Source of the DNA: G958295645 sp965242735
GTDB taxonomy: Bacteria; Gemmatimonadota; Gemmatimonadetes; Longimicrobiales; Gaopeijiaceae
DNA length: 64,000 nucleotides
Assembly (NCBI GenBank): GCA_965242735.1
Contig: OZ251497.1
Span: 2,728,001-2,792,000, forward strand
Direction of reading: 5' to 3'
The notes beneath the pieces are model-generated. The model was given only the letters and a program-made list of their open reading frames with translations. It had not been told where the DNA came from and did not search any database. A program made the position numbers and the translations under genes. Below are positions 18,883 to 27,686 of this stretch, one piece after another. Position 1 is the stretch's first letter; every line of letters begins with the position of its first letter.

Positions 18883-19184
18883 GGGCTCTCTCCTTTGAGA
18901 AGGGCGGCGCTCCTTGTGGAACGGAACATCGCAAAACGAGAGCGGGATGTCCACCACGGAGGGGCGGACGAAGCGCGTCCAACTTGCCAAGCGACCACCG
19001 ATTCGCCTGATTCCTTCTCCGCGTGCATTGCAACCCGTGCACGCGGTCCCCCTTCCCCCAACCAAGGAACGCGCTTGGACCCGCGTCCGCCCTCGCGCTC
19101 TCGCCGCACGCCGTCGAGCGGCCCTCCCTTCCGCAACCAAGGAACGCGCTTGGACACCCAGGCAGCCGCGGCGGCGCCGGCCCC
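18883..19184. other. Intergenic region upstream of DtxR-type gene
   Basis: About 300 bp lie between the TTG start of the 64-residue gene and the TTG start of the DtxR-type gene. The region holds the minus-strand ribosome binding site at 18889-18896 and two copies of a 21-bp dyad element (described separately). A plus-strand frame through it has low-complexity Pro/Arg/Ala coding and no similarity I recognise. I see no further gene. Confidence 0.5.
19060..19155. repeat. Two direct copies of a 21-bp dyad element upstream of the DtxR-type gene
   Basis: The sequence AACCAAGGAACGCGCTTGGAC occurs at 19060-19080 and again at 19135-19155, 75 bp apart start to start, in a region otherwise unlike itself. 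Inside each copy CCAAG and CTTGG form an inverted repeat around a 7-nt centre. Two dyad copies just upstream of a metal-dependent repressor gene are plausible operators, possibly autoregulatory; this is inference, and the sequence does not match the DtxR or MntR consensus I know. Confidence 0.6.
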
Positions 19185-19613
19185 TTGACGGCTCCCGCCC
19201 ACTCGCGCTCGGTCGAGGACTACCTCAAGGCGATCTACGGCTTCGGCGAGACAGGCCAGTCCGCCGGGACGACCAAGCTGGCGCAAGCGCTGGGCATCCA
19301 GCCGGCCTCGGTCAGCGGCATGATCCGCCGGCTGACCCAGGACGGCTTGGTCGAGCGCGAGCCCTACCGCGGCGTCCGGCTGACCGAACGCGGCGGCCAA
19401 GTCGCCCGCGGAGTCGTTCGCCGCCACCGCGTCATCGAAGCATACCTCGTGCAAGAGCTGGACTTCCCTTCAAACGAAGTGCACGAGGAGGCGGAACGAC
19501 TGGAGCACGCGGCCTCCGACCGATTGGTCGAGCGCATGGCCGCGGCGCTGGGACATCCCCGCGAAGACCCCCACGGCCGGCCCATCCCCGACCCGGTTGC
19601 CCAGCGGACATAG
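19185..19613 (+). CDS. DtxR/MntR-family metal-dependent transcriptional regulator
   Basis: The 142-residue protein has the N-terminal winged helix-turn-helix of iron and manganese regulators (SVEDYLKAIYGFGETGQ, TTKLAQALGIQPASVSGMIRRL, YRGVRLTERG) followed by the metal-binding and dimerisation domain (RRHRVIEAYLVQELDF, EEAERLEHAASDRLVERM, LGHPREDPHGRPIP). It stops where DtxR and IdeR continue into an SH3-like/FeoA domain, so it is a two-domain form. The TTG start fits the family, which begins a few residues before SVEDYL. It presumably represses metal uptake or export genes when Fe or Mn is bound; no transporter adjoins it. Confidence 0.85.
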   Translation: MTAPAHSRSVEDYLKAIYGFGETGQSAGTTKLAQALGIQPASVSGMIRRLTQDGLVEREPYRGVRLTERGGQVARGVVRRHRVIEAYLVQELDFPSNEVHEEAERLEHAASDRLVERMAAALGHPREDPHGRPIPDPVAQRT

Positions 19614-19694
19614 CGCCGCCATTGCGGTCGAGCGGACCGGGGCGGTCTCGCCTGCCGCCGATCGCTGGGCCCGGGACCGGCCCAACGGCGCGGG

Positions 19695-20825
19695 CTAGCC
19701 TGCGCTGGCCGAGGGCGCTTCGGGCCCGCACGCCGGCGCTTCGACGGCGTCTCCCACCATCACATCAAACCGGCGGCGAATCCCCGTTGCGAACACGCCG
19801 CTGCCGTCGCCGAACACCGAGGGAATGCGGACGACGCCGGAAAACGTGAAGCTCGAATTGCGGGTCCAGTTGAACCAGTTGCGGTCGATGGCCGTCACGG
19901 CGAAGACGGCGGAGGCGCCCGCCGGCAAGCCGTCGCGCAGACTCAGGATGAGTTCGCGGCTGTAGGGTCCGTCCAGGTATTCGGCCAGCCCGAAAGCCCT
20001 GGGGAACACGAGCCCCGTCTTCTCGCGGCCGAGCGCCAGCAGCTCCAGATGCACGGAGTCCGCGCGCACGCCGTCGGCGTCGTCGGCGTCGAGTCCGTCG
20101 ATGCGGACTTCGCTCTTGTAGGCCCAAGCCCCTTGCGACGGCGTCCAGTCGATGCGTTGCTGCGTCTCCGGAAGCATCGCGCAAACGCCGTTCGCCAAGC
20201 GCAGTTCGGGCATCGAGAACGCCGATGGCGCCTGCGAGGCGCCCGTCAGCTCGCTTCCGTCCGGGAGACCGACGTTCAGCGCCAGCTGGTCGCCGGGCTG
20301 GAAGGGCGCCTCGGTCCGCTCGGAGCGGTAGCAGAAAGCGCCCGTCTCGTCCTGCCTCCATCCCCATTGCAAGCTGTCCACCCCGATGCACAACCAGCCC
20401 CTCGGCTCCGGCAAGAGCACCACCTCGCGCCCGTCCTGGTTGGCGATGCGCACCGTCGCCCCGTCCACCGGCTGCACGCCGCTCCCCCGCCGCGTCCGCT
20501 GCAACAGCGCCGACGCCGACAGGCCGAACCCGTCTCCTTCGGCCTCTCCGCTCGTCAGAAGAACCATCACTTCGGCGACCACCGTGTCGTCGGGCGCTGC
20601 CACCTCCACCTCGACGAGTTCGCATCCCCAGGCCGCCGCCAAGGTCGCGACCGACAACGCCGCGGCCGCGCGCCTGGCACCTCGCGAGCGCACCTTGCCC
20701 CGCCGGGTCGGCGCACCCGGTCCGCCGCGCTCGATCCGCTGTCGGGCCGGTTCCCGCAAGCGCACCTCGCCCCGCGGGGCCGACGAGCCCGGCGCCGCCG
20801 CGCGCCCAAACCTCGCGCCGCTCAT
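19695..20825 (-). CDS. DUF4249-like outer-membrane-associated lipoprotein
   Basis: This protein of up to 376 residues has a lipoprotein signal ending in AAAWGC (Cys68 by the first ATG). The mature part begins with acidic residues and reads like the DUF4249 family found next to carboxypeptidase-regulatory-domain TonB receptors: a DDTVVAEVMVLLTSGE start, GATVRI, and a late WTRNSSFTFSG strand. It probably partners the receptor in binding or surface display. The ATG at 20825 overlaps the receptor stop, but the 45 residues before a GTG at 20693 are low-complexity and contain a near-duplicated Arg/Gly/Pro-rich stretch, so the true start may be that GTG. Confidence 0.65.
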   Translation of the reverse strand: MSGARFGRAAAPGSSAPRGEVRLREPARQRIERGGPGAPTRRGKVRSRGARRAAAALSVATLAAAWGCELVEVEVAAPDDTVVAEVMVLLTSGEAEGDGFGLSASALLQRTRRGSGVQPVDGATVRIANQDGREVVLLPEPRGWLCIGVDSLQWGWRQDETGAFCYRSERTEAPFQPGDQLALNVGLPDGSELTGASQAPSAFSMPELRLANGVCAMLPETQQRIDWTPSQGAWAYKSEVRIDGLDADDADGVRADSVHLELLALGREKTGLVFPRAFGLAEYLDGPYSRELILSLRDGLPAGASAVFAVTAIDRNWFNWTRNSSFTFSGVVRIPSVFGDGSGVFATGIRRRFDVMVGDAVEAPACGPEAPSASAG

Positions 20826-23197
20826 CGGAAGGACATCTCCACGCCGATCGTCGGCAGGAGCGGCGTCATGGAGAGCCCCTGCCTCGTGGGCGGGTTCCGG
20901 TTGTACTCGAAGAAGTAGAACAAGGGATTCTTCCTGTTGTAGAGGTTCAGCACGCTGACGTAGGGCGTCACGCGACCCCACTCCCACCGCATCGCCTTCC
21001 TCAGGCTCACGTCCAGCCGGTGCCGCGACGGATAGCGGTCGCCGTTGCGCGGCCCCAGCAACAGGCCGGAGAAGTCGTCGTAGTCCCACCGCCCGTCCAG
21101 CGCCCGGAAGTTGTTGCCCGCGTACGCCCCCCGCGGGCGCGTGTACGGCCTTCCCACGGAGAAGTTGAACCGGAGGCCGGCCTCCAGTTCCCATCCCAAG
21201 CTGCGCTGCAGCACCAAGTCGAGGTCGATCTCCTGCGCGAACACGGGCGGAAAGGTGATTTCGGGCTGGGGATCCAGCCCGGACCTCGTGTCCCGAAACG
21301 TCCGGTTCGTGCGCATGAGGGACAGCGAGAGCCATCCCGTCGTCGCGCCCTGGTCGCGCTTGACGAACAAGTCCAGCCCATATGCGCGGCCCCGCCCGGC
21401 CAGCAGGTCGTCCTTGGGATCGTTGGGGTCGTCCGCGAAGTTCCGGGTGATCACGCCGTCGAACGTCCGGTAGTAGCCTTCGGCCGACCCGAACCACGCC
21501 TCGTCTTCGCCGAAGAAGCGCTCGAACCCGACCTGCACCTGGTCGGACACCGTCCGGGGCGCGCGATTCCCGGCCAGCAGCCACACGTCCAAGCCCAGCG
21601 GCAGCTCCTCGTTGCGGCGCGAGTGCAGGAACTGCGTATAGCGGCCCAGCGAGAGGCGCACCGCCGATCTCCGGCCCTCCAGGAAGCGTTTCGCGGCCAA
21701 GCGGGGCGAGGTGGTCGTCTCGTCCGGTCCCTGTCCGGGCCGCCAGTGATCGACCCGCGCGCCGGCCTCGAGCAGCCACCCTGGGTTCGGCTCCCAATGA
21801 AGCTGGCTGTAGCCGGAAAGCTCCCATCCCTCGCCCTGGGCGCCGCTGGGGCCACCGATCCCGGTTGCCCTGTCCTGGATGCGGTTGTCGTACCATGCCC
21901 GCTTGGCCGCCAGTCCGGACTTCCATCGCGTTCGCGGCGTGGGCCGGCGTTCCAGGTCGGCGCCGAAGATCGTCTCGCTGATGCTCGTCGTGAACTCGGC
22001 GTCCTCGAAGTCCGGGAAGGAGAGATCGGAGGCGTATTGAGAAAAGGAAGTCCGCAGCTCCAGCGCGCCCCCGCCCGTCATGGGCCGCGTCCAGGATCCG
22101 CCGATCGCCTTGTTCCCCCAGCTCCACACGATCTTGAACGGATCGCTTCCGCCGTCGCCGGGATCGGAGGCGTTGCCCAGTCCGTCCTGGCCGTCCAGGC
22201 GGTCGCCGCCGAGATACGCCGTGAAGCGAAAGCGATTGCCGCCCTTCGTCCAACCCTCGAAGACGCTTTGCAGGTCTTGCAAGGAATAGGGGACGTTCGT
22301 CCAAGGCCGCAGCACAACGTCGACGTAGGACCGGCGGCCCGACACGCGCCAGCGCGCGCTGGCCAGCCCCAAGCGGTCCGACATCCCGCCGGGCAACGAC
22401 CCGTTGACCGCCACGCGCGACGCCAGCAGGCTGACGCCGGCGTCGACGCCCAGCTCCCCGTCTCCCACGTCGGAATCCAGGAGCAGCACCGACGAGACGC
22501 GGCCCCCGTACTCCGCCGGGAAGCCCCCGGAACGCAGTTCCGCCCGGCGAATCATGTCGGCGTTGAAGACCGAGAAGAACCCGCCCAGGTGAAAGGGACT
22601 GAGGATCGGCACGCCGTCCAAGAGAATCAGGTTCTGGTCCGCCGAGCCCCCGCGCACGTTGAAGGAGGAGGAGATGTCGGACACGGTGGTGACGCCGGGC
22701 AGGACCTCCACGGCCCGCAGCGGATCGGATTCCGCCACGCCCGGCACCGACTTGATGCTCTGGCGGCTGATGTCCTGCACGGTGGTGCCCGCGTTGTCCT
22801 CGAAGCGCATGCGCACGCGGCTCCTCTCCGCCTCCACGACGATGCCCTCCAAGGCAATGGGCGCGGGCGACAGCACGGCCTCGATCTCCGCCCGGCGGCC
22901 TGCGGCCGCGACCACTTCCTCGGCGACGTCGGCGTAGCCCAGCAGCACGAAGCGGGTCACGTAGGCGCCCGGCGGGACGGCCCGGAACGCGAAGTAGCCC
23001 AGCTCGTCCGTGTGCGCGACGGACTGCGCGACCGAGTCGCCGGCGGCAACCAGCTCGACCGTCACGTCTTCGAGCGGCGTGCCTTCGGCGGACCAGACCC
23101 GCCCCGACACGACGGCGTTCTGGGCCGCGGCCGCGGCCGGAAGCGAGCAGAGCGCCGATGCGATTGCGACGGGCGCCCAAGGGAAGGAAAGTCTCAT
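20822..23197 (-). CDS. TonB-dependent outer-membrane receptor with CarboxypepD_reg domain
   Basis: The 791-residue protein has a signal peptide (ending AAAAAQ), an N-terminal carboxypeptidase-regulatory-like beta-sandwich (VVSGRVWSAEGTPLEDVTVEL...GYFAFRAVPPG), a plug domain (VRGGSADQNLILLDGVPI, FGGF-like GGFFSVFNADMIRRAELRSGGFPAEYGGR) and a long C-terminal beta-barrel ending in an aromatic-terminated strand (EMSFR). It takes up an unidentified ligand using TonB energy. It is translationally coupled to the DUF4249-like lipoprotein, as seen for such pairs in Bacteroidota. About 160 bp separate it from the divergent PLP-enzyme gene. Confidence 0.9.
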   Translation of the reverse strand: MRLSFPWAPVAIASALCSLPAAAAAQNAVVSGRVWSAEGTPLEDVTVELVAAGDSVAQSVAHTDELGYFAFRAVPPGAYVTRFVLLGYADVAEEVVAAAGRRAEIEAVLSPAPIALEGIVVEAERSRVRMRFEDNAGTTVQDISRQSIKSVPGVAESDPLRAVEVLPGVTTVSDISSSFNVRGGSADQNLILLDGVPILSPFHLGGFFSVFNADMIRRAELRSGGFPAEYGGRVSSVLLLDSDVGDGELGVDAGVSLLASRVAVNGSLPGGMSDRLGLASARWRVSGRRSYVDVVLRPWTNVPYSLQDLQSVFEGWTKGGNRFRFTAYLGGDRLDGQDGLGNASDPGDGGSDPFKIVWSWGNKAIGGSWTRPMTGGGALELRTSFSQYASDLSFPDFEDAEFTTSISETIFGADLERRPTPRTRWKSGLAAKRAWYDNRIQDRATGIGGPSGAQGEGWELSGYSQLHWEPNPGWLLEAGARVDHWRPGQGPDETTTSPRLAAKRFLEGRRSAVRLSLGRYTQFLHSRRNEELPLGLDVWLLAGNRAPRTVSDQVQVGFERFFGEDEAWFGSAEGYYRTFDGVITRNFADDPNDPKDDLLAGRGRAYGLDLFVKRDQGATTGWLSLSLMRTNRTFRDTRSGLDPQPEITFPPVFAQEIDLDLVLQRSLGWELEAGLRFNFSVGRPYTRPRGAYAGNNFRALDGRWDYDDFSGLLLGPRNGDRYPSRHRLDVSLRKAMRWEWGRVTPYVSVLNLYNRKNPLFYFFEYNRNPPTRQGLSMTPLLPTIGVEMSFR

Positions 23198-23355
23198 GAT
23201 CGGCTTCGACGCCTCCGAAACGGGTCCGTGGGACGCCGCCCCGTGCGGGCCGGCGACGGACGACGGGCGACGGATTGGACGCGGGACGAGGAACATGCGT
23301 ACACTTACGACGTGTGTAGCCAGAATGTTCCCGCAGGGCGATCGCCCGGTCCGTC

Positions 23356-24495
23356 ATGGCGCCCGGCAAGCCCTTGACCGCGGCCCTCGCCGCGCTCCAC
23401 GGCCTGCCACGCACGCCGCTGGCCGCGACCCCGACGCCCCTGCTGCCGGCGCCGCGCTTGGCCGAGCGCCTCGGCACGCGGGCGTGCCTATGGATCAAGG
23501 CGGACGCGTGGACCGGGTTCGGGCTCGGCGGCAACAAGGTGCGCAAGCTGGAGTACGAGCTGGCGCCGCACAGGCTGGCCGGGATCACGCACCTGGTGAC
23601 CGAAGGCGGGCCGCAGTCCAATCACTGCCGGGTGGCCGCCGCGGCGGCGGCGCGACTGGGCCTTTCGTGCACGCTGGTGGTGAACGGCCGGGGCGGGGCG
23701 GGCGTCGTGGGCCAAGCGGACCCGGGGGAGGCCGGAGCAGACGCGGGGGACGAACTGGATCCGGGCACCGCGCACGGCACTCCGCGAACCGCGCACGGCG
23801 CTCCGCGCCAAGCCGGAGCGGCCGCGCGGGGCAACGCGTTGCTGCATCGGTTGCTGGGGGCCCGCGTCGTGGTCGTGGACGGGCGCGAGGGGCGCGGTCC
23901 CAGGATGGCGGAGGAGGCGAAGCGGATCGCCGCCGCCGGGGGGAAGGCGCTGGTGGTCCCGGCAGGCGCGTCCACGCCGCTCGGGGCGGCGGGATACGCG
24001 CACGCCGCGCTGGAGATGGAATCGCAGCTCGGGGGCGCGGAGGCGCGCGTGTTCTGCTCGGCTTCGTCGGGCGGCACAATGGCTGGATTGGTCCTCGGCG
24101 CCGCGTTGGCCGGCTGGCCGGCGCGCTTCACGGCGGTCAGCGCGGACGAACCCGCCGCGCGCCTGCGCGAAAGGGTGGCGGCGCTGGCCCACGGGGCGGC
24201 CGAACTCGTGGCGGGCGGGCGCGAGGGCCTGGAGCGCGTGAGGGGCAGAGTCGACGCGACGCTCGCGGCCATGGAGGCCACCGACGCCTTCGTCGGTCCG
24301 GGCTACGGTGCGCCGACGCCCGAGAGCGAAGCCGCGCTGGCCGCCTTCGCCCAGGGCGCCGGCGTCATCCTCGATCCGGTCTACACGGCGAAGGCCGCGG
24401 CGGCCATGATCGCCGCGCTGGCCGACGAAGTCCCCTCCGCCGACCAGCGCTGGGTGTTCCTCCACACCGGCGGCCATCCCGCGCTGTTCGCCTGA
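23356..24495 (+). CDS. PLP-dependent D-cysteine desulfhydrase/ACC deaminase-like enzyme
   Basis: This 379-residue fold-type II PLP enzyme has Lys61 in GFGLGGNKVRKLEY, the TEGGPQSNHCR substrate block, and a phosphate-binding SASSGGTMAG loop, as in D-cysteine desulfhydrase and ACC deaminase. It likely removes sulfide or ammonia from a D-amino acid or related substrate. Residues about 112-157 are an extra Gly/Ala/Asp-rich insert, at the place where homologues continue straight to GN-LL; it includes two adjacent 21-bp near-identical repeats (23767-23808). The ATG at 23356 gives a full-length family start. Confidence 0.85.
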   Translation: MAPGKPLTAALAALHGLPRTPLAATPTPLLPAPRLAERLGTRACLWIKADAWTGFGLGGNKVRKLEYELAPHRLAGITHLVTEGGPQSNHCRVAAAAAARLGLSCTLVVNGRGGAGVVGQADPGEAGADAGDELDPGTAHGTPRTAHGAPRQAGAAARGNALLHRLLGARVVVVDGREGRGPRMAEEAKRIAAAGGKALVVPAGASTPLGAAGYAHAALEMESQLGGAEARVFCSASSGGTMAGLVLGAALAGWPARFTAVSADEPAARLRERVAALAHGAAELVAGGREGLERVRGRVDATLAAMEATDAFVGPGYGAPTPESEAALAAFAQGAGVILDPVYTAKAAAAMIAALADEVPSADQRWVFLHTGGHPALFA

Positions 24496-24546
24496 GGACG
24501 ATCGTGCGGGTCGCGTCCCCCGGCGCCCGATCCCCACGGAGGCGGA

Positions 24547-26955
24547 TCAGGCCTTGCTCTTCTCCTTCTTCACGTAGCGGTCGAACCACTCGATCATCTC
24601 GGCCAAGGCGTGCAGCACGGACTCGCGGGCCCGGTATCCGTGGCTCTCGTTGGGGAGCATGACGAGCCGCGCCTTGCCGCCCAATCCCTTCATCGCGTGG
24701 TACATGCGCTCCGACTGCACGGGGAACGTGCCCGAATTGTTGTCGGCGTCGCCGTGGATCATCAGCATCGGCTCGTCGATGTCGTCGGCGTGCATGAAGG
24801 GCGACATGGCGAAGTAGAGGTCCGGCGCTTCCCAGAAGGTCCGGCGCTCCGACTGGAAGCCGAAGGGCGTCAGCGTGCGGTTGTAAGCGCCGCTGCGCGC
24901 GATGCCCGCCTGGAAGAGATCGGAATGCGCCAGCAGGTTCGCCGTCATGAAGGCGCCGTAGGAATGGCCGCCGATTCCGATCCTGTCGCGGTCCGCCACG
25001 CCCTTCTCCACCAGCACGTCCACCGCCGCCTGGGCCGACGACACCAGCTGCTCCACGTAGCGGTCGTTGGCGACGTCGCCGCCGACGATGGGCATGGTGG
25101 GCCCGTCGAACACCGCGTAGCCCTGCGTGAGGAAGAACATGTGCGACGCGCCGCCGATGCGGTTGAAGCGATGGGGCGATCCTCTCACCTGACCGGCCGT
25201 CCGCGCGTTGGCGTACTCGCGAGGATAGGCCCATACGATCGCCGGGAGCGGGCCGCCGTCGTGGTCCGCCGGCAAGTAGAGCGTGCCCGACAACTGCACT
25301 CCGTCCTCGCGCTCGTAGACCAGGAACTCGCGCGTGACTCCGGCCAGCTGCGGCGCCGGATCGGCGAATTCGGTGAGCGCGCGCCGGTCGTCGCCGCGCA
25401 GGTCGCGCACGAAGTAGTTCGGCGGCTCCGTCTTGGACTCGTGGCGCGTCAGCACGCGCCGGCCCTCGTCGTCCAGCAAGGCCACCACCGCCTCGTAGGA
25501 CGCGGGCCCCGACTGGAACAACCGCTCCGTCTCGCCGCTCTCGACGTTCATGCGGTCCAGGAAGGGACGGTCGCCCTCGTCGGAAGCCCCGCTGCCGCGC
25601 AGGAAGATCCAGTCGCCGTTCTGGACCATGCGCTCGCCCGTCGCGTCCATGACCGGCGAGCCCGGATCGGAATAGCGGTCCTCGGAGTTCAGCTCCCAGA
25701 CCAGCTCGACGGCAAAGGGCCGCTCGCTCGTGTCGGCCTTCCACGTGCGCCGCGTGCGCGTGGGCCGGTCGTACTCGGAGAGGAAAGCAAAGTCGCCAGC
25801 TCCGCGAACGAGCCCCGCGAAGCGGAATTCCGTGCGCGCCAGCTCCTCGGGCTCCCCGTCGAAGGGCGCGCGCAACGCCATGAGGCGGTCCCGGTGGGTC
25901 GCCTCCGCGCGCGGATCGCCCCCGTCCAGCGCCTCGGTGTAGAGCAGGACGTGGTCGGCGCCGTCCATCCAGCGGTGGCTCCGCGGGCCGTCCCGAACGC
26001 CGCCGATGGGAATCCTCTCGCCCAACGGAATCTGGTGCGCCCCGCCGACCCGGGCGCCCGTCCGATCCCAGACCTCCACCGACCGGGGGAACAGCCGGTC
26101 CGGCACCAAGTAGGAAAACGGCCGCTCGATGCGCTCGACGAGGATCATCTCCCCGCTGGGCGAGACCTGCACCGAACCGTACACGGCCGGCTCTCCCAAC
26201 GGCATCGCCGATCCGTCCTCCGCGTCCACGAGAGCCAGCTGCGCCGTCGCGTAGTGCTCGTAGAGCGCCACGTCATGCGGCCCCCCAAGCAGGTCCTGGT
26301 ACGTCCGCACCGGCGCGCTCCGGCCTTCCGACTCCTGGATCACCGGCTCTTCGGGCGTCATCGGCTTCTGCGGCACGCCGCCCCGGCCCTCCGGCACCAG
26401 CCGGCAGAGCAACTCGTCGCCCGAAGGCATCCACTGGCACGGCCGTCCCATCGCTCCGTTGAGCCGCGGCCCGACGAGACGAGCAGCCTCCCGCGTCGCG
26501 ACGTCCACGACCCACAGCTCCGTGCCCTGGGACGTGGCCCGCTCCAACGCCAGCCGCCCGCCGTCGTCCGAGAACCTCGGCGTCGACCACCCCTCGTCGC
26601 CGGGCAAGTCCACCGTCCACTCCGTCCCGCTCTCCACCTCCAGCAACCCGATGCCGGTCACCAGCGACGCCCCGAACGGCCCGTTGGTCGCCGGATTGAG
26701 CCTCCGGCCGGCCAGCCGCAACATCGGCTGCGACTGCTGCTCGATGCTCGGCATGTTCTTCCGGTGTGCAAGGGCCAGCCATCGCCGGTCCGGGCTGGTC
26801 GAGACCAAGGGCGCGGCCGGCGCGTCGAGGATTTCAACGACGGCGGGCGGGGGCTCGCGGTAGCCGGTCTGGGCGGCAGTCGGCGCGGGCGCGAGGAGGG
26901 CGAGCGCGACGGCGACCGCGGACGGGGGAAGGATCGGGAGGAGGTTGGGCTTCAT
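24547..26955 (-). CDS. Secreted S9D prolyl-oligopeptidase-family peptidase (glutamyl peptidase-like)
   Basis: This 802-residue protein has a signal peptide (AAPTAAQ end near residue 26), a beta-propeller N-terminal domain, and a C-terminal alpha/beta-hydrolase domain. The catalytic triad is visible: Ser665 in GGHSYGAFM, Asp738 in HGDADNNSG, His772 in NESHGYRARE. Motifs around the triad match the S9D/glutamyl-endopeptidase group. It would degrade peptides in the periplasm or outside the cell. The ATG at 26955 precedes the signal sequence directly; the longer upstream frame lacks sense. Several such peptidases in this window indicate a peptide-based lifestyle. Confidence 0.9.
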   Translation of the reverse strand: MKPNLLPILPPSAVAVALALLAPAPTAAQTGYREPPPAVVEILDAPAAPLVSTSPDRRWLALAHRKNMPSIEQQSQPMLRLAGRRLNPATNGPFGASLVTGIGLLEVESGTEWTVDLPGDEGWSTPRFSDDGGRLALERATSQGTELWVVDVATREAARLVGPRLNGAMGRPCQWMPSGDELLCRLVPEGRGGVPQKPMTPEEPVIQESEGRSAPVRTYQDLLGGPHDVALYEHYATAQLALVDAEDGSAMPLGEPAVYGSVQVSPSGEMILVERIERPFSYLVPDRLFPRSVEVWDRTGARVGGAHQIPLGERIPIGGVRDGPRSHRWMDGADHVLLYTEALDGGDPRAEATHRDRLMALRAPFDGEPEELARTEFRFAGLVRGAGDFAFLSEYDRPTRTRRTWKADTSERPFAVELVWELNSEDRYSDPGSPVMDATGERMVQNGDWIFLRGSGASDEGDRPFLDRMNVESGETERLFQSGPASYEAVVALLDDEGRRVLTRHESKTEPPNYFVRDLRGDDRRALTEFADPAPQLAGVTREFLVYEREDGVQLSGTLYLPADHDGGPLPAIVWAYPREYANARTAGQVRGSPHRFNRIGGASHMFFLTQGYAVFDGPTMPIVGGDVANDRYVEQLVSSAQAAVDVLVEKGVADRDRIGIGGHSYGAFMTANLLAHSDLFQAGIARSGAYNRTLTPFGFQSERRTFWEAPDLYFAMSPFMHADDIDEPMLMIHGDADNNSGTFPVQSERMYHAMKGLGGKARLVMLPNESHGYRARESVLHALAEMIEWFDRYVKKEKSKA

Positions 26956-27324
26956 GATGGTCCGGGGGTTCTGGGTGCGACTTCTTGCGGGCAGGACGCC
27001 GCGCGACGGCCTGCTCGGCGAGCAGCGGGCAAAGTGAAGCACGGCCGGCGTGCGGGCAAGGACCATCGGATCCACGGCCTTCCTGCCGTTCCTTCTCGGG
27101 CATTGGTCCCTGCTGGTCTCGGCCGCAACGGAGGCGCGGTCACTGGATCGGGCCGACACGCCCGGCCGACAGGGTTGCAGTTGCGCTACGCCCAGGACCG
27201 CAACGAGTTTCGACCGGTGCTTGCCGATGCTCAAGACCCGGTTGCCCCCGACATCACGGCAAGGCGACCGTCGTTGGATTGGGTGCGCGGTACCATGATC
27301 AACAAAAGGAGCCACGGAGGAACG
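26956..27324. other. Intergenic region between S9D peptidase and decayed gene
   Basis: About 370 bp separate the divergent S9D gene and the decayed gene. It must carry the S9D promoter; I cannot point to a convincing -35/-10 pair. A GGAGG site (27316-27320) precedes the ATG of the decayed gene. No intact gene or structured repeat was recognised. Confidence 0.4.
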
Positions 27325-27686
27325 ATGTCGCGACTGAACGAACTGGAAGACCTCGAGAACCCGGTCTACGACACGTGGTGGGCAAGAGAGCGCCGAGAGG
27401 CCCACGCCAAGAGGCTTCGAGGAAGGCCTTGCGGAGAGCCGTGCCGAAGGTCAAGCGACGGGCGGGAAGGTCAACGCGCTATTCTTCTCCCCGTCACGGC
27501 CAGGAAGTTCGGTCCAGCGACGGCGGACCACCCTGCCGCGTGGACGACATCGCCGATGCGGAGCGCGTGGCCGAGATTGTCGACCTTCTCGTCGACTGCG
27601 CTACCGCACGCGAATTCCTAGACCAAGCCGCCAGGCGTCAGGGGCCCCTTCAAGCGATCGACGTCATGACTTCCGCAATGCCATGA
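27325..27686 (+). pseudogene. Frameshifted remnant of a short Rpn/DUF4351-like protein
   Basis: An ATG with a good GGAGG site starts MSRLNELEDLENPVYDTWWARERREAHAK; the sense then moves to a second frame (GFEEGLAESRAEGQATGGK), to a third segment (LLPVTARKFGPATADHPAA), and finally to VDDIADAERVAEIVDLLVDCATAREFLDQAA, ending at a TGA at 27684. Joined, these give an ordered protein of about 115 residues with the Glu/Ala/Arg coil and RKFGP...LLVDCATAREFL tail seen at the C-terminus of Rpn/DUF4351-type proteins. Three frame changes in about 300 nt mean the gene is dead, unless the assembly is poor here. Its end overlaps the DGQHR gene by 23 bp. Confidence 0.6.
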
